Part shown: positions 24,132-32,882 of the stretch, piece after piece
How the letters are laid out: each line of letters begins with the position of its first letter
Position numbering within the stretch: position 1 is the stretch's first letter
From: Flavimaricola sp.
GTDB lineage: Bacteria; Pseudomonadota; Alphaproteobacteria; Rhodobacterales; Rhodobacteraceae
Length of the DNA: 64,000 bases
Direction of reading: 5' to 3'
Assembly: GCA_029255105.1 (NCBI GenBank)
Contig: JAQWWH010000016.1
Location: forward strand, 106,345-170,344
Position numbers and translations under genes: made by a program
Notes under the pieces: model-generated
Told to the model about the DNA's origin: nothing
The model's database searches: none
The model's input: only the letters and a program-made list of their open reading frames with translations

Positions 24132-24260
24132 GTGCGCGGTCTTTCGAGATTTGCCATCTCCTTTATTGATACCTGTGCGCGATCAATTGTCCAAGCAAAT
24201 GCGCTGCGTCTTCAGCCTGCCGTTGACGTGGGGGGCTGCGTTGGGCCATGAGTGATTAAC

Positions 24261-24336
24261 GGCTCCGTAGCTCAGGGGATAGAGCAACCGCCTCCTAAGC
24301 GGTAGGTCTCAGGTTCGAATCCTGACGGGGCCACCA
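24261..24336 (+). tRNA. tRNA-Arg (anticodon CCT)
   Basis: A full cloverleaf is readable: acceptor GGCTCCG/CGGGGCC (one U-G pair), D arm with AGCTCAGGGGATAGAGC, anticodon arm ACCGC-CTCCTAA-GCGGT giving CCT, T arm with GGTTCGAATCC, and an encoded CCA end. It reads AGG codons. No integrase or direct repeat of its 3' end is visible downstream. Confidence 0.96.
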
Positions 24337-24711
24337 TTCTCTTTGATGGTGAAATACAAGCTGGGCAAAGCTGCGTGGTGCAGCGGGGTTGGATCATTGA
24401 TTGGATCGACTTGCTGGCCGGTTTGCGTGCTTTGGCAGCGAAACGGCTGCCCCGACGCGCAGACGATGGCCAAAAAAATGCGTAGCAGTAGCGAAGAAAT
24501 GCAAACTGGATATGAATCCTTTCCGATTGTCCGCTATTCAGGGTTGTAAGACGCTGTGACCGGTTCGGGTCAGGGTGGTTGCCGACAACCGCACTGTTCC
24601 GTGAGGACAAGAGCTGAAAAGTGGTATTGAACCCTGGTTGAACAAAAGAAGTGAGTTGCTGCCGGCAGGGTTGGGCAGCGCGTGTTTTGGTTTTGAGTGA
24701 CGAGGTGTGCC
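24337..24711. other. Gene-free stretch downstream of tRNA-Arg
   Basis: About 375 bp without a convincing ORF on either strand. A pair of TTGAAC hexamers 11 bp apart (24627 and 24638) lies about 70 bp before the hypothetical gene and could be a regulatory direct repeat. Nothing else is seen. Confidence 0.4.
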
Positions 24712-25062
24712 GTGGCGCAATCGAGAACAGCCGCCCTTGATGAGATGATAGAATTCGCGATGGAAGAACTCCTTTCGGGGAACAACCAACGAAAAAGAGC
24801 GATGGTCAGACGAATGGCAGAGCGGTGGCCGGGAGAGCCGGCCCTGGCCCTGGTCTATGCCGTTACATCGGCAACTGGGACGATCGAGGACACGTTCGAT
24901 CCGTCGATCCAGGACCCTGTCATTCCACTCGGGTATCGATTGTCGGCCCTGATTTCGGCTGATGTCCATGCGGTGCAATCGATGGGGCAGGTTCCATCCA
25001 TGGCGGGCGACCTGCTGCATTTCTGGCGCCGGGTCGATCCGCTGTTCCTGCGGCTGCAATAG
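24712..25062 (+). CDS. Conserved-looking hypothetical protein
   Basis: The likely product has 116 residues starting at a GTG behind GACGAGG (the track uses another GTG five codons upstream). I recognise no domain. It is soluble, with an acidic/basic helical N-terminal half (LDEMIEFAMEELLSGNNQRKRAMVRRMAERWPGEPAL) and a tail GDLLHFWRRVDPLF. There is no signal peptide. Codon use is like the neighbours. It is convergent with the membrane winged-helix gene, 36 bp apart. Function unknown. Confidence 0.65.
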   Translation: MAQSRTAALDEMIEFAMEELLSGNNQRKRAMVRRMAERWPGEPALALVYAVTSATGTIEDTFDPSIQDPVIPLGYRLSALISADVHAVQSMGQVPSMAGDLLHFWRRVDPLFLRLQ

Positions 25063-25098
25063 AATGCCCCTCGACGTTCGCTGCAGAAGGTCCGCGTG

Positions 25099-25803
25099 TC
25101 AGACCATGCGGATGACGTCCTTGTCGATCGCCAGAACATAGCCACGTCTGGCGATGTTCTTTATCAAAAGCTCGCTGACCATCTGGTTGCCCAGTGTGTC
25201 GCGTAGCCGCTTAATCCGTGTTGCGCCGGCAGCCTCGTCGCAGTCGCTGGAATCACGGCCTGAAATGACGCCTTCGATTTCAGCCCCGCTGAGCACTTCG
25301 TCGTCCATGCGAGCCTCGGCCAGAACGGCAAGGGTCTCGATCGCGGACTCGGTCAGTTTGAATTCGATGTTGTTCAGAAGCACCGTGTTCTGCTCGCGGG
25401 CGATGAGGAGAGAGTTCACCTCGATCCCCTTCCGCTCGATCTGGCCCATGCGCCGGTTCATCGCGATCAGCATCACGAGAAAAGCGACCGCTGCGATCAG
25501 CAGCGAAGTCGAAAAGACCAGCAGGACGAAGATCACAAAACGATAGCTGTCGAGGGTCGCCGAAAACGCGGTGCCGGACTGAGCGAGAATCTCGAGTAGT
25601 TTGATTTCGGCACGGGTGGTGAGGTCGTCATTCTCGACAAAGAGCTGCTCGACCCGCGCGTTGAAGGCATTCGCGTCGGGCAGATTGATGAACAGCAGGA
25701 TCGCCGCCACCAGCAAAATCAGGACGATGGCGGCTATGCCCGCAATGACGATACGGTTGCCGGTCTGGCGCGCCTCAATAGCGGAGATAGAACTCGCCTG
25801 CAC
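25099..25803 (-). CDS. Membrane-anchored winged-helix regulator (OmpR-type C-terminal domain)
   Basis: The 234-residue protein has two hydrophobic segments, about 17-40 and 89-113, around a 50-residue, probably periplasmic, region. After a juxtamembrane stretch comes a domain like the OmpR/PhoB DNA-binding winged helix: FKLTESAIETLAVLAEA, then RIKRLRDTLGNQMVSELLIKNIARRGYVLA. The family marker LR-x-x-LG and a final GY wing are visible. Both termini would be cytoplasmic, unlike ToxR/CadC, which have the wHTH N-terminal. It may transduce an envelope signal straight to DNA. The start is GTG with AAAGGAG upstream; it lies within the end of the small secreted protein gene (29-bp overlap). Confidence 0.7.
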   Translation of the reverse strand: MQASSISAIEARQTGNRIVIAGIAAIVLILLVAAILLFINLPDANAFNARVEQLFVENDDLTTRAEIKLLEILAQSGTAFSATLDSYRFVIFVLLVFSTSLLIAAVAFLVMLIAMNRRMGQIERKGIEVNSLLIAREQNTVLLNNIEFKLTESAIETLAVLAEARMDDEVLSGAEIEGVISGRDSSDCDEAAGATRIKRLRDTLGNQMVSELLIKNIARRGYVLAIDKDVIRMV

Positions 25804-26056
25804 TCTCTCTCCTTTCGGCAAGGCCGGCATCGTCAAATACGCCGAGCACATTCAAAAGCTGCCAACCATCGGCCGCCAGCTTTGGGGTCAATTCAGCCGT
25901 CGCGGTTTCGATGGAGCATTCCCCGTTAACCTGCACGACACCGTACTGCAGGCGCAAGGGATCGTCCTGTTTGGCCTTGTAGTCCGCGTAGCACGCGGCC
26001 TCGGCTGAGGAGGCGGCGAAACCCAGGGCAAGGAGGCTGGCGATGATAATCTTCAT
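25775..26056 (-). CDS. Small secreted protein, partner of the membrane winged-helix gene
   Basis: The 93-residue product begins with a clear Sec signal (MKIIIASLLALGFAASSAEA) and leaves about 73 mature residues with two cysteines (ACYADY and GECSIE), likely a disulfide. The remainder reads LTPKLAADGWQLLNVLGVFDD. I do not recognise the family. The gene overlaps the start of the downstream membrane regulator by 29 bp, so the two are very likely co-translated. It may be a periplasmic sensor or modulator for that regulator, but this is inference. The start MKIII was chosen over the 13-codon longer ORF because the signal peptide begins there. Confidence 0.65.
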   Translation of the reverse strand: MKIIIASLLALGFAASSAEAACYADYKAKQDDPLRLQYGVVQVNGECSIETATAELTPKLAADGWQLLNVLGVFDDAGLAERRESAGEFYLRY

Positions 26057-26248
26057 GATACGCCAACCATGCCTTGTGAGACGTCTGATACACAATAGCC
26101 TTCGCAGCCCGGACCGTTGCTAGCCGATAACATGGCGGTGTTATTGCCTGTCTTTCGCCCTGACCACATTCCTCTTCCCAATCGAACGGCGCAATTGGGG
26201 CCCGCCCTGCAAGCGCCCTGCAGCGACCAAAGGGAAGGAACCGCACCC

Positions 26249-26791
26249 ATGACGCCAAAACACAGGTCCATACGGATATTGATCGCCTTGATCACCGGAA
26301 CCTGCCTTCTTGCCGGGACCACGGCCGCTTTTGCCGAAGAGGGCCACGATGCATCCCATGGATACCTTTCCCGGCCCTACATCAATCAATCCGACGTCAG
26401 GTCATCGGGACAATGGACCCACGGTGGGTTCTGGAACCAGCGCCCAGCCTGGCAGCGAGGTTTCGAAGAGCAGCGACAGGCGCCGCGTTACCAGCAGCGC
26501 CACCAGCCTCAACATCAAGGGCAGTTCCACCCCCCGACAGTACGGCCAATACCTGCCCAGCCGCTGCCATCAGCCCGCGTCCGCTATCTGCCACTGTCGT
26601 GTATCGACAGCATCTCGGTTGGATCGGCGGACATCTTTGTTTTTGACGCGGCCTGCATGAGGGAACGCCAGATCAATCTTCGGACCTTGCCGGCCGCATG
26701 CGCGGTCCGGGTCCAGACCCGAGGGGACAGGGTCGACGGGTACGACACGGTTTGCCTGCGCACTGCAGGCTACAGGTTGGCCGGCGACTAA
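26249..26791 (+). CDS. Secreted hypothetical protein with Gln/His-rich linker
   Basis: The 180-residue product has a signal peptide (ILIALITGTCLLAGTTAAFA), then a low-complexity region rich in Gln, Arg and His (RYQQRHQPQHQGQ), and a C-terminal domain with four cysteines (LSCIDS, DAACM, PAACAV, TVCL) that could form two disulfides. No known family is recognised. The ATG lies 10 bases after AGGGAAGGAA. The gene is divergent from the small secreted protein and is followed by a strong terminator. It is probably periplasmic or surface-exposed. Confidence 0.7.
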   Translation: MTPKHRSIRILIALITGTCLLAGTTAAFAEEGHDASHGYLSRPYINQSDVRSSGQWTHGGFWNQRPAWQRGFEEQRQAPRYQQRHQPQHQGQFHPPTVRPIPAQPLPSARVRYLPLSCIDSISVGSADIFVFDAACMRERQINLRTLPAACAVRVQTRGDRVDGYDTVCLRTAGYRLAGD

Positions 26792-26846
26792 CGCCGACCG
26801 AGCAGAGGCCCGGCGCACATTGCCCCAGTTGCGTCGTGTCGGAGGA

Positions 26847-26883
26847 GGGCGGGAAGGTCGGACATGACTTCCCGCCCTTTTTT
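26847..26883 (+). terminator. Rho-independent terminator after the secreted protein gene
   Basis: A perfect 10-bp stem GGGCGGGAAG/CTTCCCGCCC with an 11-base loop is followed by TTTTTT. Confidence 0.92.
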
Positions 26884-26900
26884 CGGTTTGTCAGGTTTCC

Positions 26901-26988
26901 TGCGGTGCGCCTGCGGCGCAAGCCTTCTGGCACTTCGTGCGACTGGGGCTTTGCCCCAGACCCCAGGATACTTATGAACCGAAGAAGC
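26901..26988 (+). repeat. Dispersed intergenic repeat, copy d
   Basis: Three small hairpins follow one another: TGCGCC-TGC-GGCGCA, GCAC-TTC-GTGC and CTGGGGC-TTT-GCCCCAG. They are followed by ACCCCAGGATACTTATGA and then ACCGAAGAAGC. The tail matches the ATCCGAAGAAG core of the other copies with one change. It lies just upstream of rnhB. Confidence 0.6.
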
Positions 26989-27014
26989 GCAGAGGGCTTT
27001 GGGGCAGATAGTCG

Positions 27015-27639
27015 ATGGCGGATTATTCTTTTGAGCGGATGGCAATGGATCGTGGCCAGACCCCGGTTGCCGGGGTGGATGAGGCCGGTCGGGGCCCTTT
27101 GGCGGGTCCTGTCGTGGCTGCCGCCGTCATCCTCGACCCGGCCTGTATCCCGGGCGGTCTGGATGACAGCAAGGTCCTGAGCGCCAAGCGGCGTGAAGTG
27201 CTTTGTGCGGCCTTGTTCGAGGTGGCCCAGGTTGGTGTCGGGATCGCCACCGTCGAGGAGATTGACGAGATCAACATCCTTCGCGCCTCTCATCTGGCCA
27301 TGTGTCGTGCGATCGAGGCCTTGCCGGTGCCGCCCGCCCATGTCCTGATCGATGGCAATCTGATCCCCCGGGGACTGCTGTTGTCCGCCGAGGCGATCGT
27401 GAAGGGCGATGCCCGAAGTCAGAGCATCGCGGCGGCCTCAATTGTGGCAAAAACGAGGCGCGATGCGATCATGGTGGATTTGGCGCAACAGCATCCTGGC
27501 TACGGCTGGGAGCGCAATGCTGGCTATCCGTCGAAAAGCCACAAACTGGCCCTTCAAAATCTTGGGGTTACCCCACACCATAGACGCAGCTTCAAGCCGG
27601 TCCACAATATCTTGTATCAAGGAAAAATCGTAACTCCTT

Positions 27640-27641
<2 letters not shown>
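27015..27641 (+). CDS. rnhB: Ribonuclease HII
   Basis: The 208-residue protein has the RNase HII active-site motif DEAGRGPLAGPV at 22-33, with further acidic residues in LIDGNLIP and the GDARSQSIAAASIVAKTRRD segment that is diagnostic of the family. It removes RNA from RNA-DNA hybrids and single ribonucleotides misincorporated into DNA. It lies directly upstream of ccrM, an arrangement common in Rhodobacteraceae. The start is the ATG after GCAGATAGTCG; no strong SD is seen. Confidence 0.95.
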
Positions 27642-28832
<1,191 letters not shown>

Positions 28833-28883
28833 ATTCACGATTTACCGCCGGTGCCTGTGGCTTCACCCAGGGGCGCTCACCTT

Positions 28884-28918
28884 GCCCCGCCGTCTTTGAT
28901 GACGTGCGGGGCGTTTTT
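28884..28918 (+). terminator. Rho-independent terminator of ccrM
   Basis: The stem GCCCCGC/GCGGGGC encloses an inner CGTC/GACG pair and the loop TTTGAT; it is followed by GTTTTTAT. Confidence 0.9.
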
Positions 28919-28965
28919 ATGTTGTAATGTGCGGGGGTCGCTTTGACCCGAAAGAGGATGACAAA

Positions 28966-29997
28966 ATGACGACCGCCCGCTCAATTCGTCTTGCCGCCCG
29001 TCCGAAGGGGCTGGCTACTCTCAAGGACCTGTCGCTGACAGAGGATCCCATCCCTGTTCCCGGTCCTGGCCAGTTCCTGGTCCGGGTCATCTGGCTGTCT
29101 CTGGACCCCTATATGCGCGGCCGGATGGATGATGCAAAGTCCTATGCCAAGCCCGTGGACATTGGCGACATCATGCAGGGCGGCTGCGTGGGCGAGGTCC
29201 TGGCCTCGCATCATCCGCACTACGCGCGCGGAGAGATCGTGACGGGGGCCTTTGGCTGGACGACCCATGCCGTGTCGGATGGGGAGGGTGTGCGCAAGCT
29301 TGATCCCCGTCTTGCCCCTGTCTCGACGGCATTGGGTGTTCTGGGGATGCCTGGGATCACGGCCTGGGTGGGGCTTAACGACATTGCCGCAGCCAAACCG
29401 GGCGAGACAATCGTGGTTTCGGCGGCTACCGGGGCGGTTGGCGGGCTGGTCGGGCAGCTGGCCAAGGCCAAGGGTATGACCGTGATGGGCCTTGCCGGGG
29501 GGGCGGACAAATGTGCCTATGCCTGCGAGGTGCTGGGCTATGATCATTGTCTGGATCACCGCGCAGCACCCGATGCCCGCACCCTTGGGGCCCGGATTGC
29601 AGAGGTCGCGCCGCAGGGTGTCGACGTCTATTTCGAGAACGTCGGGGGCAAGTCCCTGTCAGCCGTTCTGCCCCGGATGAATGTTCATGGCCGGGTCGCC
29701 CTCTGCGGCATGATCGCCTGGTACGGTGGTCAGAACCTGGACGAGGCGCTGCCGTTGCCACTCGTTTGGCGGACGGTGCTGACCCGAAGGCTGGGGGTTC
29801 AGGGGTTCATCATCTTTGACCACTTCCACCGGTTTCCCGATTTTCTGAAAGAGGTAGGCCCGATGGTTGCAGACGGCCGCATTGTCGTGCGCGAGGATGT
29901 GACCGACGGGATCGAGAACGCCCCGGTAGCCTTCTTGCGCATGCTTGAGGGTGGCAACTTTGGCAAGACCCTCGTCCGGGTTGGTCCTGATCCGTAA
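28966..29997 (+). CDS. NADP-dependent medium-chain oxidoreductase (curcumin/enone reductase type)
   Basis: The 343-residue protein matches the zinc-free MDR group that includes CurA and leukotriene B4 dehydrogenases: WLSLDPYMRGRM in the N-terminal domain, VVSAATGAVGGLVGQLAK as the nucleotide-binding loop near 155, and DVYFENVGG further on. Such enzymes reduce activated C=C bonds with NADPH. The ATG follows AGAGGATGACAAA. It stands alone after the ccrM terminator; substrate unknown. Confidence 0.85.
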   Translation: MTTARSIRLAARPKGLATLKDLSLTEDPIPVPGPGQFLVRVIWLSLDPYMRGRMDDAKSYAKPVDIGDIMQGGCVGEVLASHHPHYARGEIVTGAFGWTTHAVSDGEGVRKLDPRLAPVSTALGVLGMPGITAWVGLNDIAAAKPGETIVVSAATGAVGGLVGQLAKAKGMTVMGLAGGADKCAYACEVLGYDHCLDHRAAPDARTLGARIAEVAPQGVDVYFENVGGKSLSAVLPRMNVHGRVALCGMIAWYGGQNLDEALPLPLVWRTVLTRRLGVQGFIIFDHFHRFPDFLKEVGPMVADGRIVVREDVTDGIENAPVAFLRMLEGGNFGKTLVRVGPDP

Positions 29998-30015
29998 GGT
30001 GGGTCCTGACCCACC
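29998..30015. terminator. Hairpin between convergent genes
   Basis: GGTGGGTC/GACCCACC is a perfect 8-bp inverted repeat immediately after the oxidoreductase stop. It lacks a U-run on both strands, so termination is uncertain. Confidence 0.35.
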
Positions 30016-30031
30016 CCCCCCAGGGCATCTG

Positions 30032-31177
30032 TCAGCGCGGCATTGGGTTGCTCGCCTTGTTGTAGGCCGTCCAGTCGGTGATGTCGGGATAATGGGTCTG
30101 ACGCCAGGCCCGGACCCTTGGGTTCATCACTCTGCGCCATAGCGGGGGGATCATCGCAGCAACGGTCATGACGGGATAGCCATATGGCAACTGGGGGGCA
30201 TCTGCTTCGCCATAGGTCTGCAACAGGGGAAACCGCCGGTCGGGCTTGTAATGGTGGTCGGAATGCCGCTGGAGGTTGATCAGCAACCAGTTCGACACCT
30301 TGTGGCAGGCGTTCCACGAATGTCGGGGCAGGGTATGTTCATACTTGCCATCGCCCAGATGCCTCCGGGTCAGCCCGTAGTGTTCGACATAGTCGACCAG
30401 TTCAAGCTGCCAGACGGCGACGAAGGCCTGAGTAAGAAACAGGAACACCCCCCAGCCGCCACCAATCAGGACCGAAAGCAGCAGCATCGCCCCCTGTAGT
30501 CCCCAGTAGCGCCAGAACGGATTTGACAGGTCCGTCCAGGGGCGACCCTTGCGGGCAAGCATGGCCTTTTCTGCCCGGAAGGCCGAGATCAGGCATTGCC
30601 TGAGGACCCTGGGAAAGAACCGGTGGAAACCTTCGTTGTAGCGGGCTGTCACCGGGTCCCGTGGTGTGCCGATGTAGCGGTGATGGACCAGCAGGTGTTC
30701 CGAGCGGAAGTGCGAATACATCACCATTGCCAGCAGGATATCCGCCATCCAGCGCTCGCCCTTGGGCTTCTGGTGCATCAGCTCATGCGAATAGTTGATG
30801 CCGATGGTCCCTGTCAGGATGCCAACACCAAAGAACAGGGCCCATTCCTCGAACCTGCTCAGGTGGTCTGTCGCACTGACAAACCACAGAACGCCAAAGA
30901 CGGTCGCAAATTGGAGGGGGGCCCAGATCAGCGTGATCAGACGGTACCATTTCAGGCAGTTTTTTTCGGCCGCTGCCGGGTCCGGGTTTTCCGTGTTCAG
31001 GCCGACAACGAAATCCAGGGCTGAAAACAGGTACCAGGTGCAGAACGGCATCAAAAGAAGGGTCCAACCACCCCATACGGCGCCCTGCCACACGATCGGG
31101 ATCAGCAGCAGCGAGATCCAGAACGGCAAGGCGCGGCTAAGCCGAGCAAAGTCACGAGTGATTGGGACGGTGGTCAT
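30032..31177 (-). CDS. alkB: AlkB-type alkane 1-monooxygenase
   Basis: The 381-residue membrane protein shows the histidine clusters of AlkB-type non-haem di-iron hydroxylases: NYSHELMHQ, EHLLVHHRYIGT and LQRHSDHHYKPDRR, with the NTENP-like region near the N-terminus and about six helices. It would hydroxylate the terminal carbon of medium-chain alkanes, with electrons from rubredoxin; no rubredoxin gene is in the window. The start MTTVP was preferred to an 18-codon longer form because the extension is within the gap to mutY. It follows mutY by 50 bp on the same strand. Confidence 0.88.
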   Translation of the reverse strand: MTTVPITRDFARLSRALPFWISLLLIPIVWQGAVWGGWTLLLMPFCTWYLFSALDFVVGLNTENPDPAAAEKNCLKWYRLITLIWAPLQFATVFGVLWFVSATDHLSRFEEWALFFGVGILTGTIGINYSHELMHQKPKGERWMADILLAMVMYSHFRSEHLLVHHRYIGTPRDPVTARYNEGFHRFFPRVLRQCLISAFRAEKAMLARKGRPWTDLSNPFWRYWGLQGAMLLLSVLIGGGWGVFLFLTQAFVAVWQLELVDYVEHYGLTRRHLGDGKYEHTLPRHSWNACHKVSNWLLINLQRHSDHHYKPDRRFPLLQTYGEADAPQLPYGYPVMTVAAMIPPLWRRVMNPRVRAWRQTHYPDITDWTAYNKASNPMPR

Positions 31178-31227
31178 TCTTTGGCCTGATCTGATTTTCC
31201 TAAGTCTACCCCGGTCGACCCTCGCGC

Positions 31228-32286
31228 TCAAACAGGCCGTAGCGTCGCGGCGGCCAGATCATAGACCTTGCGCATGACGGTCGGCAGGTCAGCGGGCCGA
31301 AACCTTGATGCCGGGACAAATTGCCCCCTGTCAGGGACATCCTGCACCGCCACATCGGCTGTCATTATGGCAAGCCTGAGATGAAAATGTGTGAAGGTGT
31401 GCCGGGCTTCGGCCTCAAGCAGGGTCCAGTCGGCGTTAATTGGCGGGTTCGGCTGGGGATCGTCGTTCCAGTCAGAGCCGGGCCAGCCCAGCATGCCGCC
31501 CAAAAGGCCCTTGTCTGGCCGGGTTTCCAACAGCCAGGCGCCATCGGCACGGCGGGCCACATAGGCAATGCCAAGCCGGGTGGGCTTCACCGCCTTGGGC
31601 AGCTTGCGCGGCAGCTCGCCCTGGGTGCCACGGGCGCGGGCCAGACAAGGCTCGCGTAGGGGGCAGATGCCGCAGGCCGGGTTGCGCGGGGTGCAGATGG
31701 TCGCGCCAAGGTCCATCACCGCCTGGGCATGGTCGCCGGGCCGGCTGGCAGGGGTCAGCGCCTCTGCCCGTTCGGTTAGTTCGGGCTTGGCGGTCGGCAG
31801 CGGCGTGTGGATGTCAAAGAGCCGGGCCATCACCCGCTCAACATTGCCGTCCACCACTGTCGCCCGTTCATCATAGGCGATCGAGGCGATGGCACTTGCC
31901 GTATAGGGCCCGATCCCGGGCAGGGTCAGAAGGCCCTCGCGCGTCCGAGGAAAGACCCCACCATGATTCGCCGTCACCGCCCGGGCGCATTTGAGAAGGT
32001 TCCGCGCCCGGGCGTAGTAGCCAAGCCCCGCCCAGGCCGCCATGACATCGGGATCCTCGGCGGCGGCCAGGTCTGTGACGCGCGGCCAAAGGGCCGTGAA
32101 TTTGAGGAAATACGCGCGAACGGCGGCGACGGTCGTTTGTTGCAGCATCACCTCGGACAGCCAGACCCTGTAGGGATCCGGCAGCACGCCTTGGCGCCGG
32201 TCCGCTGGTCCGACCCGCCAGGGCATGTCACGTGCGTGGCGGTCATACCAGTCCAGCAGGGCAGCGCTCTTTTCTTCGTCACGCAT
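31228..32286 (-). CDS. mutY: A/G-specific adenine glycosylase
   Basis: The 352-residue protein has the HhH-GPD fold (LPGIGPYTASAIASIAY, then VVDGNVERV with the catalytic Asp), the catalytic Glu in SEVMLQQTT, a [4Fe-4S] cluster loop C-x6-C-x2-C-x5-C (CTPRNPACGICPLREPC) and a C-terminal NUDIX-like 8-oxoG recognition domain. It removes adenine mispaired with 8-oxoguanine. It is divergent from dciA with 68 bp between them, an arrangement frequent in Alphaproteobacteria. Confidence 0.95.
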   Translation of the reverse strand: MRDEEKSAALLDWYDRHARDMPWRVGPADRRQGVLPDPYRVWLSEVMLQQTTVAAVRAYFLKFTALWPRVTDLAAAEDPDVMAAWAGLGYYARARNLLKCARAVTANHGGVFPRTREGLLTLPGIGPYTASAIASIAYDERATVVDGNVERVMARLFDIHTPLPTAKPELTERAEALTPASRPGDHAQAVMDLGATICTPRNPACGICPLREPCLARARGTQGELPRKLPKAVKPTRLGIAYVARRADGAWLLETRPDKGLLGGMLGWPGSDWNDDPQPNPPINADWTLLEAEARHTFTHFHLRLAIMTADVAVQDVPDRGQFVPASRFRPADLPTVMRKVYDLAAATLRPV

Positions 32287-32335
32287 AGTTTATGTCGGGT
32301 CCGTTCTGGTTTCGCTGGCCTCATCCCGACCAATC

Positions 32336-32354
32336 CTTAGTATGCATACCTAAG
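32336..32354. promoter_or_regulatory. Palindrome at the dciA start
   Basis: CTTAG-TATGCATA-C-CTAAG forms an almost perfect palindrome ending one base before the dciA ATG. It overlaps the ribosome-binding region and could be an operator or an mRNA hairpin. No SD is otherwise visible. Confidence 0.35.
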
Positions 32355-32867
32355 ATGAAACAGCCCCGCCACCAGTCCACCACTTATGGTTTCTCCCAGA
32401 CCTCGCGTCTGTTGCAGGTGCGTATCCGCACGGCGTCAGAGGCGCGTGGGTTTGCGGTGACCCGCCTTCTCACCCATTGGGACGAAATTGTGGGGCAAGC
32501 AACCGCCCAGATCGCCCGACCCGTGAATGTCAGCTATGGACGCGAAGGGATGGGGGCGACCCTGACCATCCTCACGACAGGCTCACAGGCCCCAATGCTG
32601 GAAATGCAGAAAGAGCAGATCCGCGAAAAGGTGAATGCCTGCTATGGCTACCGGGCGATAAGCCGGGTCCGGATCACCCAGACCGCCCCCACCGGGTTTG
32701 CCGAAGGGCAAGCTGTTTTCGGCAATGCACCGCCGAAAATGGAGCTTCGCCCTGACCCGAAAATCGCCGATGCCGCCGCTGCGGCAACATGCAATGTCAA
32801 AAACGCCGATTTGCGCCTTGCGCTCGAGGCCCTTGCCAACAATGTGCTGCGCAAGCAGTCATCCTGA
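32355..32867 (+). CDS. dciA: DUF721/DciA-family protein
   Basis: The 170-residue protein has the DUF721 (DciA) domain in its N-terminal 100 residues, with the typical W-x-x-I-VG pattern (LLTHWDEIVGQ) and a KH-like fold predicted from LTILTTGSQAPMLEMQKEQI. DciA proteins load or activate the replicative helicase DnaB in bacteria lacking DnaC. The C-terminal 60 residues are Ala-rich and less conserved. The start is the ATG just after the TATGCATA palindrome. It leads a short operon with the DsbA-like gene (15 bp gap). Confidence 0.75.
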   Translation: MKQPRHQSTTYGFSQTSRLLQVRIRTASEARGFAVTRLLTHWDEIVGQATAQIARPVNVSYGREGMGATLTILTTGSQAPMLEMQKEQIREKVNACYGYRAISRVRITQTAPTGFAEGQAVFGNAPPKMELRPDPKIADAAAAATCNVKNADLRLALEALANNVLRKQSS

Positions 32868-32882
32868 AGGATCAGAAAGATC

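Noticed and set aside
24261-26800. Genomic island inserted at tRNA-Arg
   Set aside because: tRNA-Arg is a common insertion site and the following genes are hypothetical, but there is no integrase, no repeat of the tRNA 3' end and no clear composition shift.
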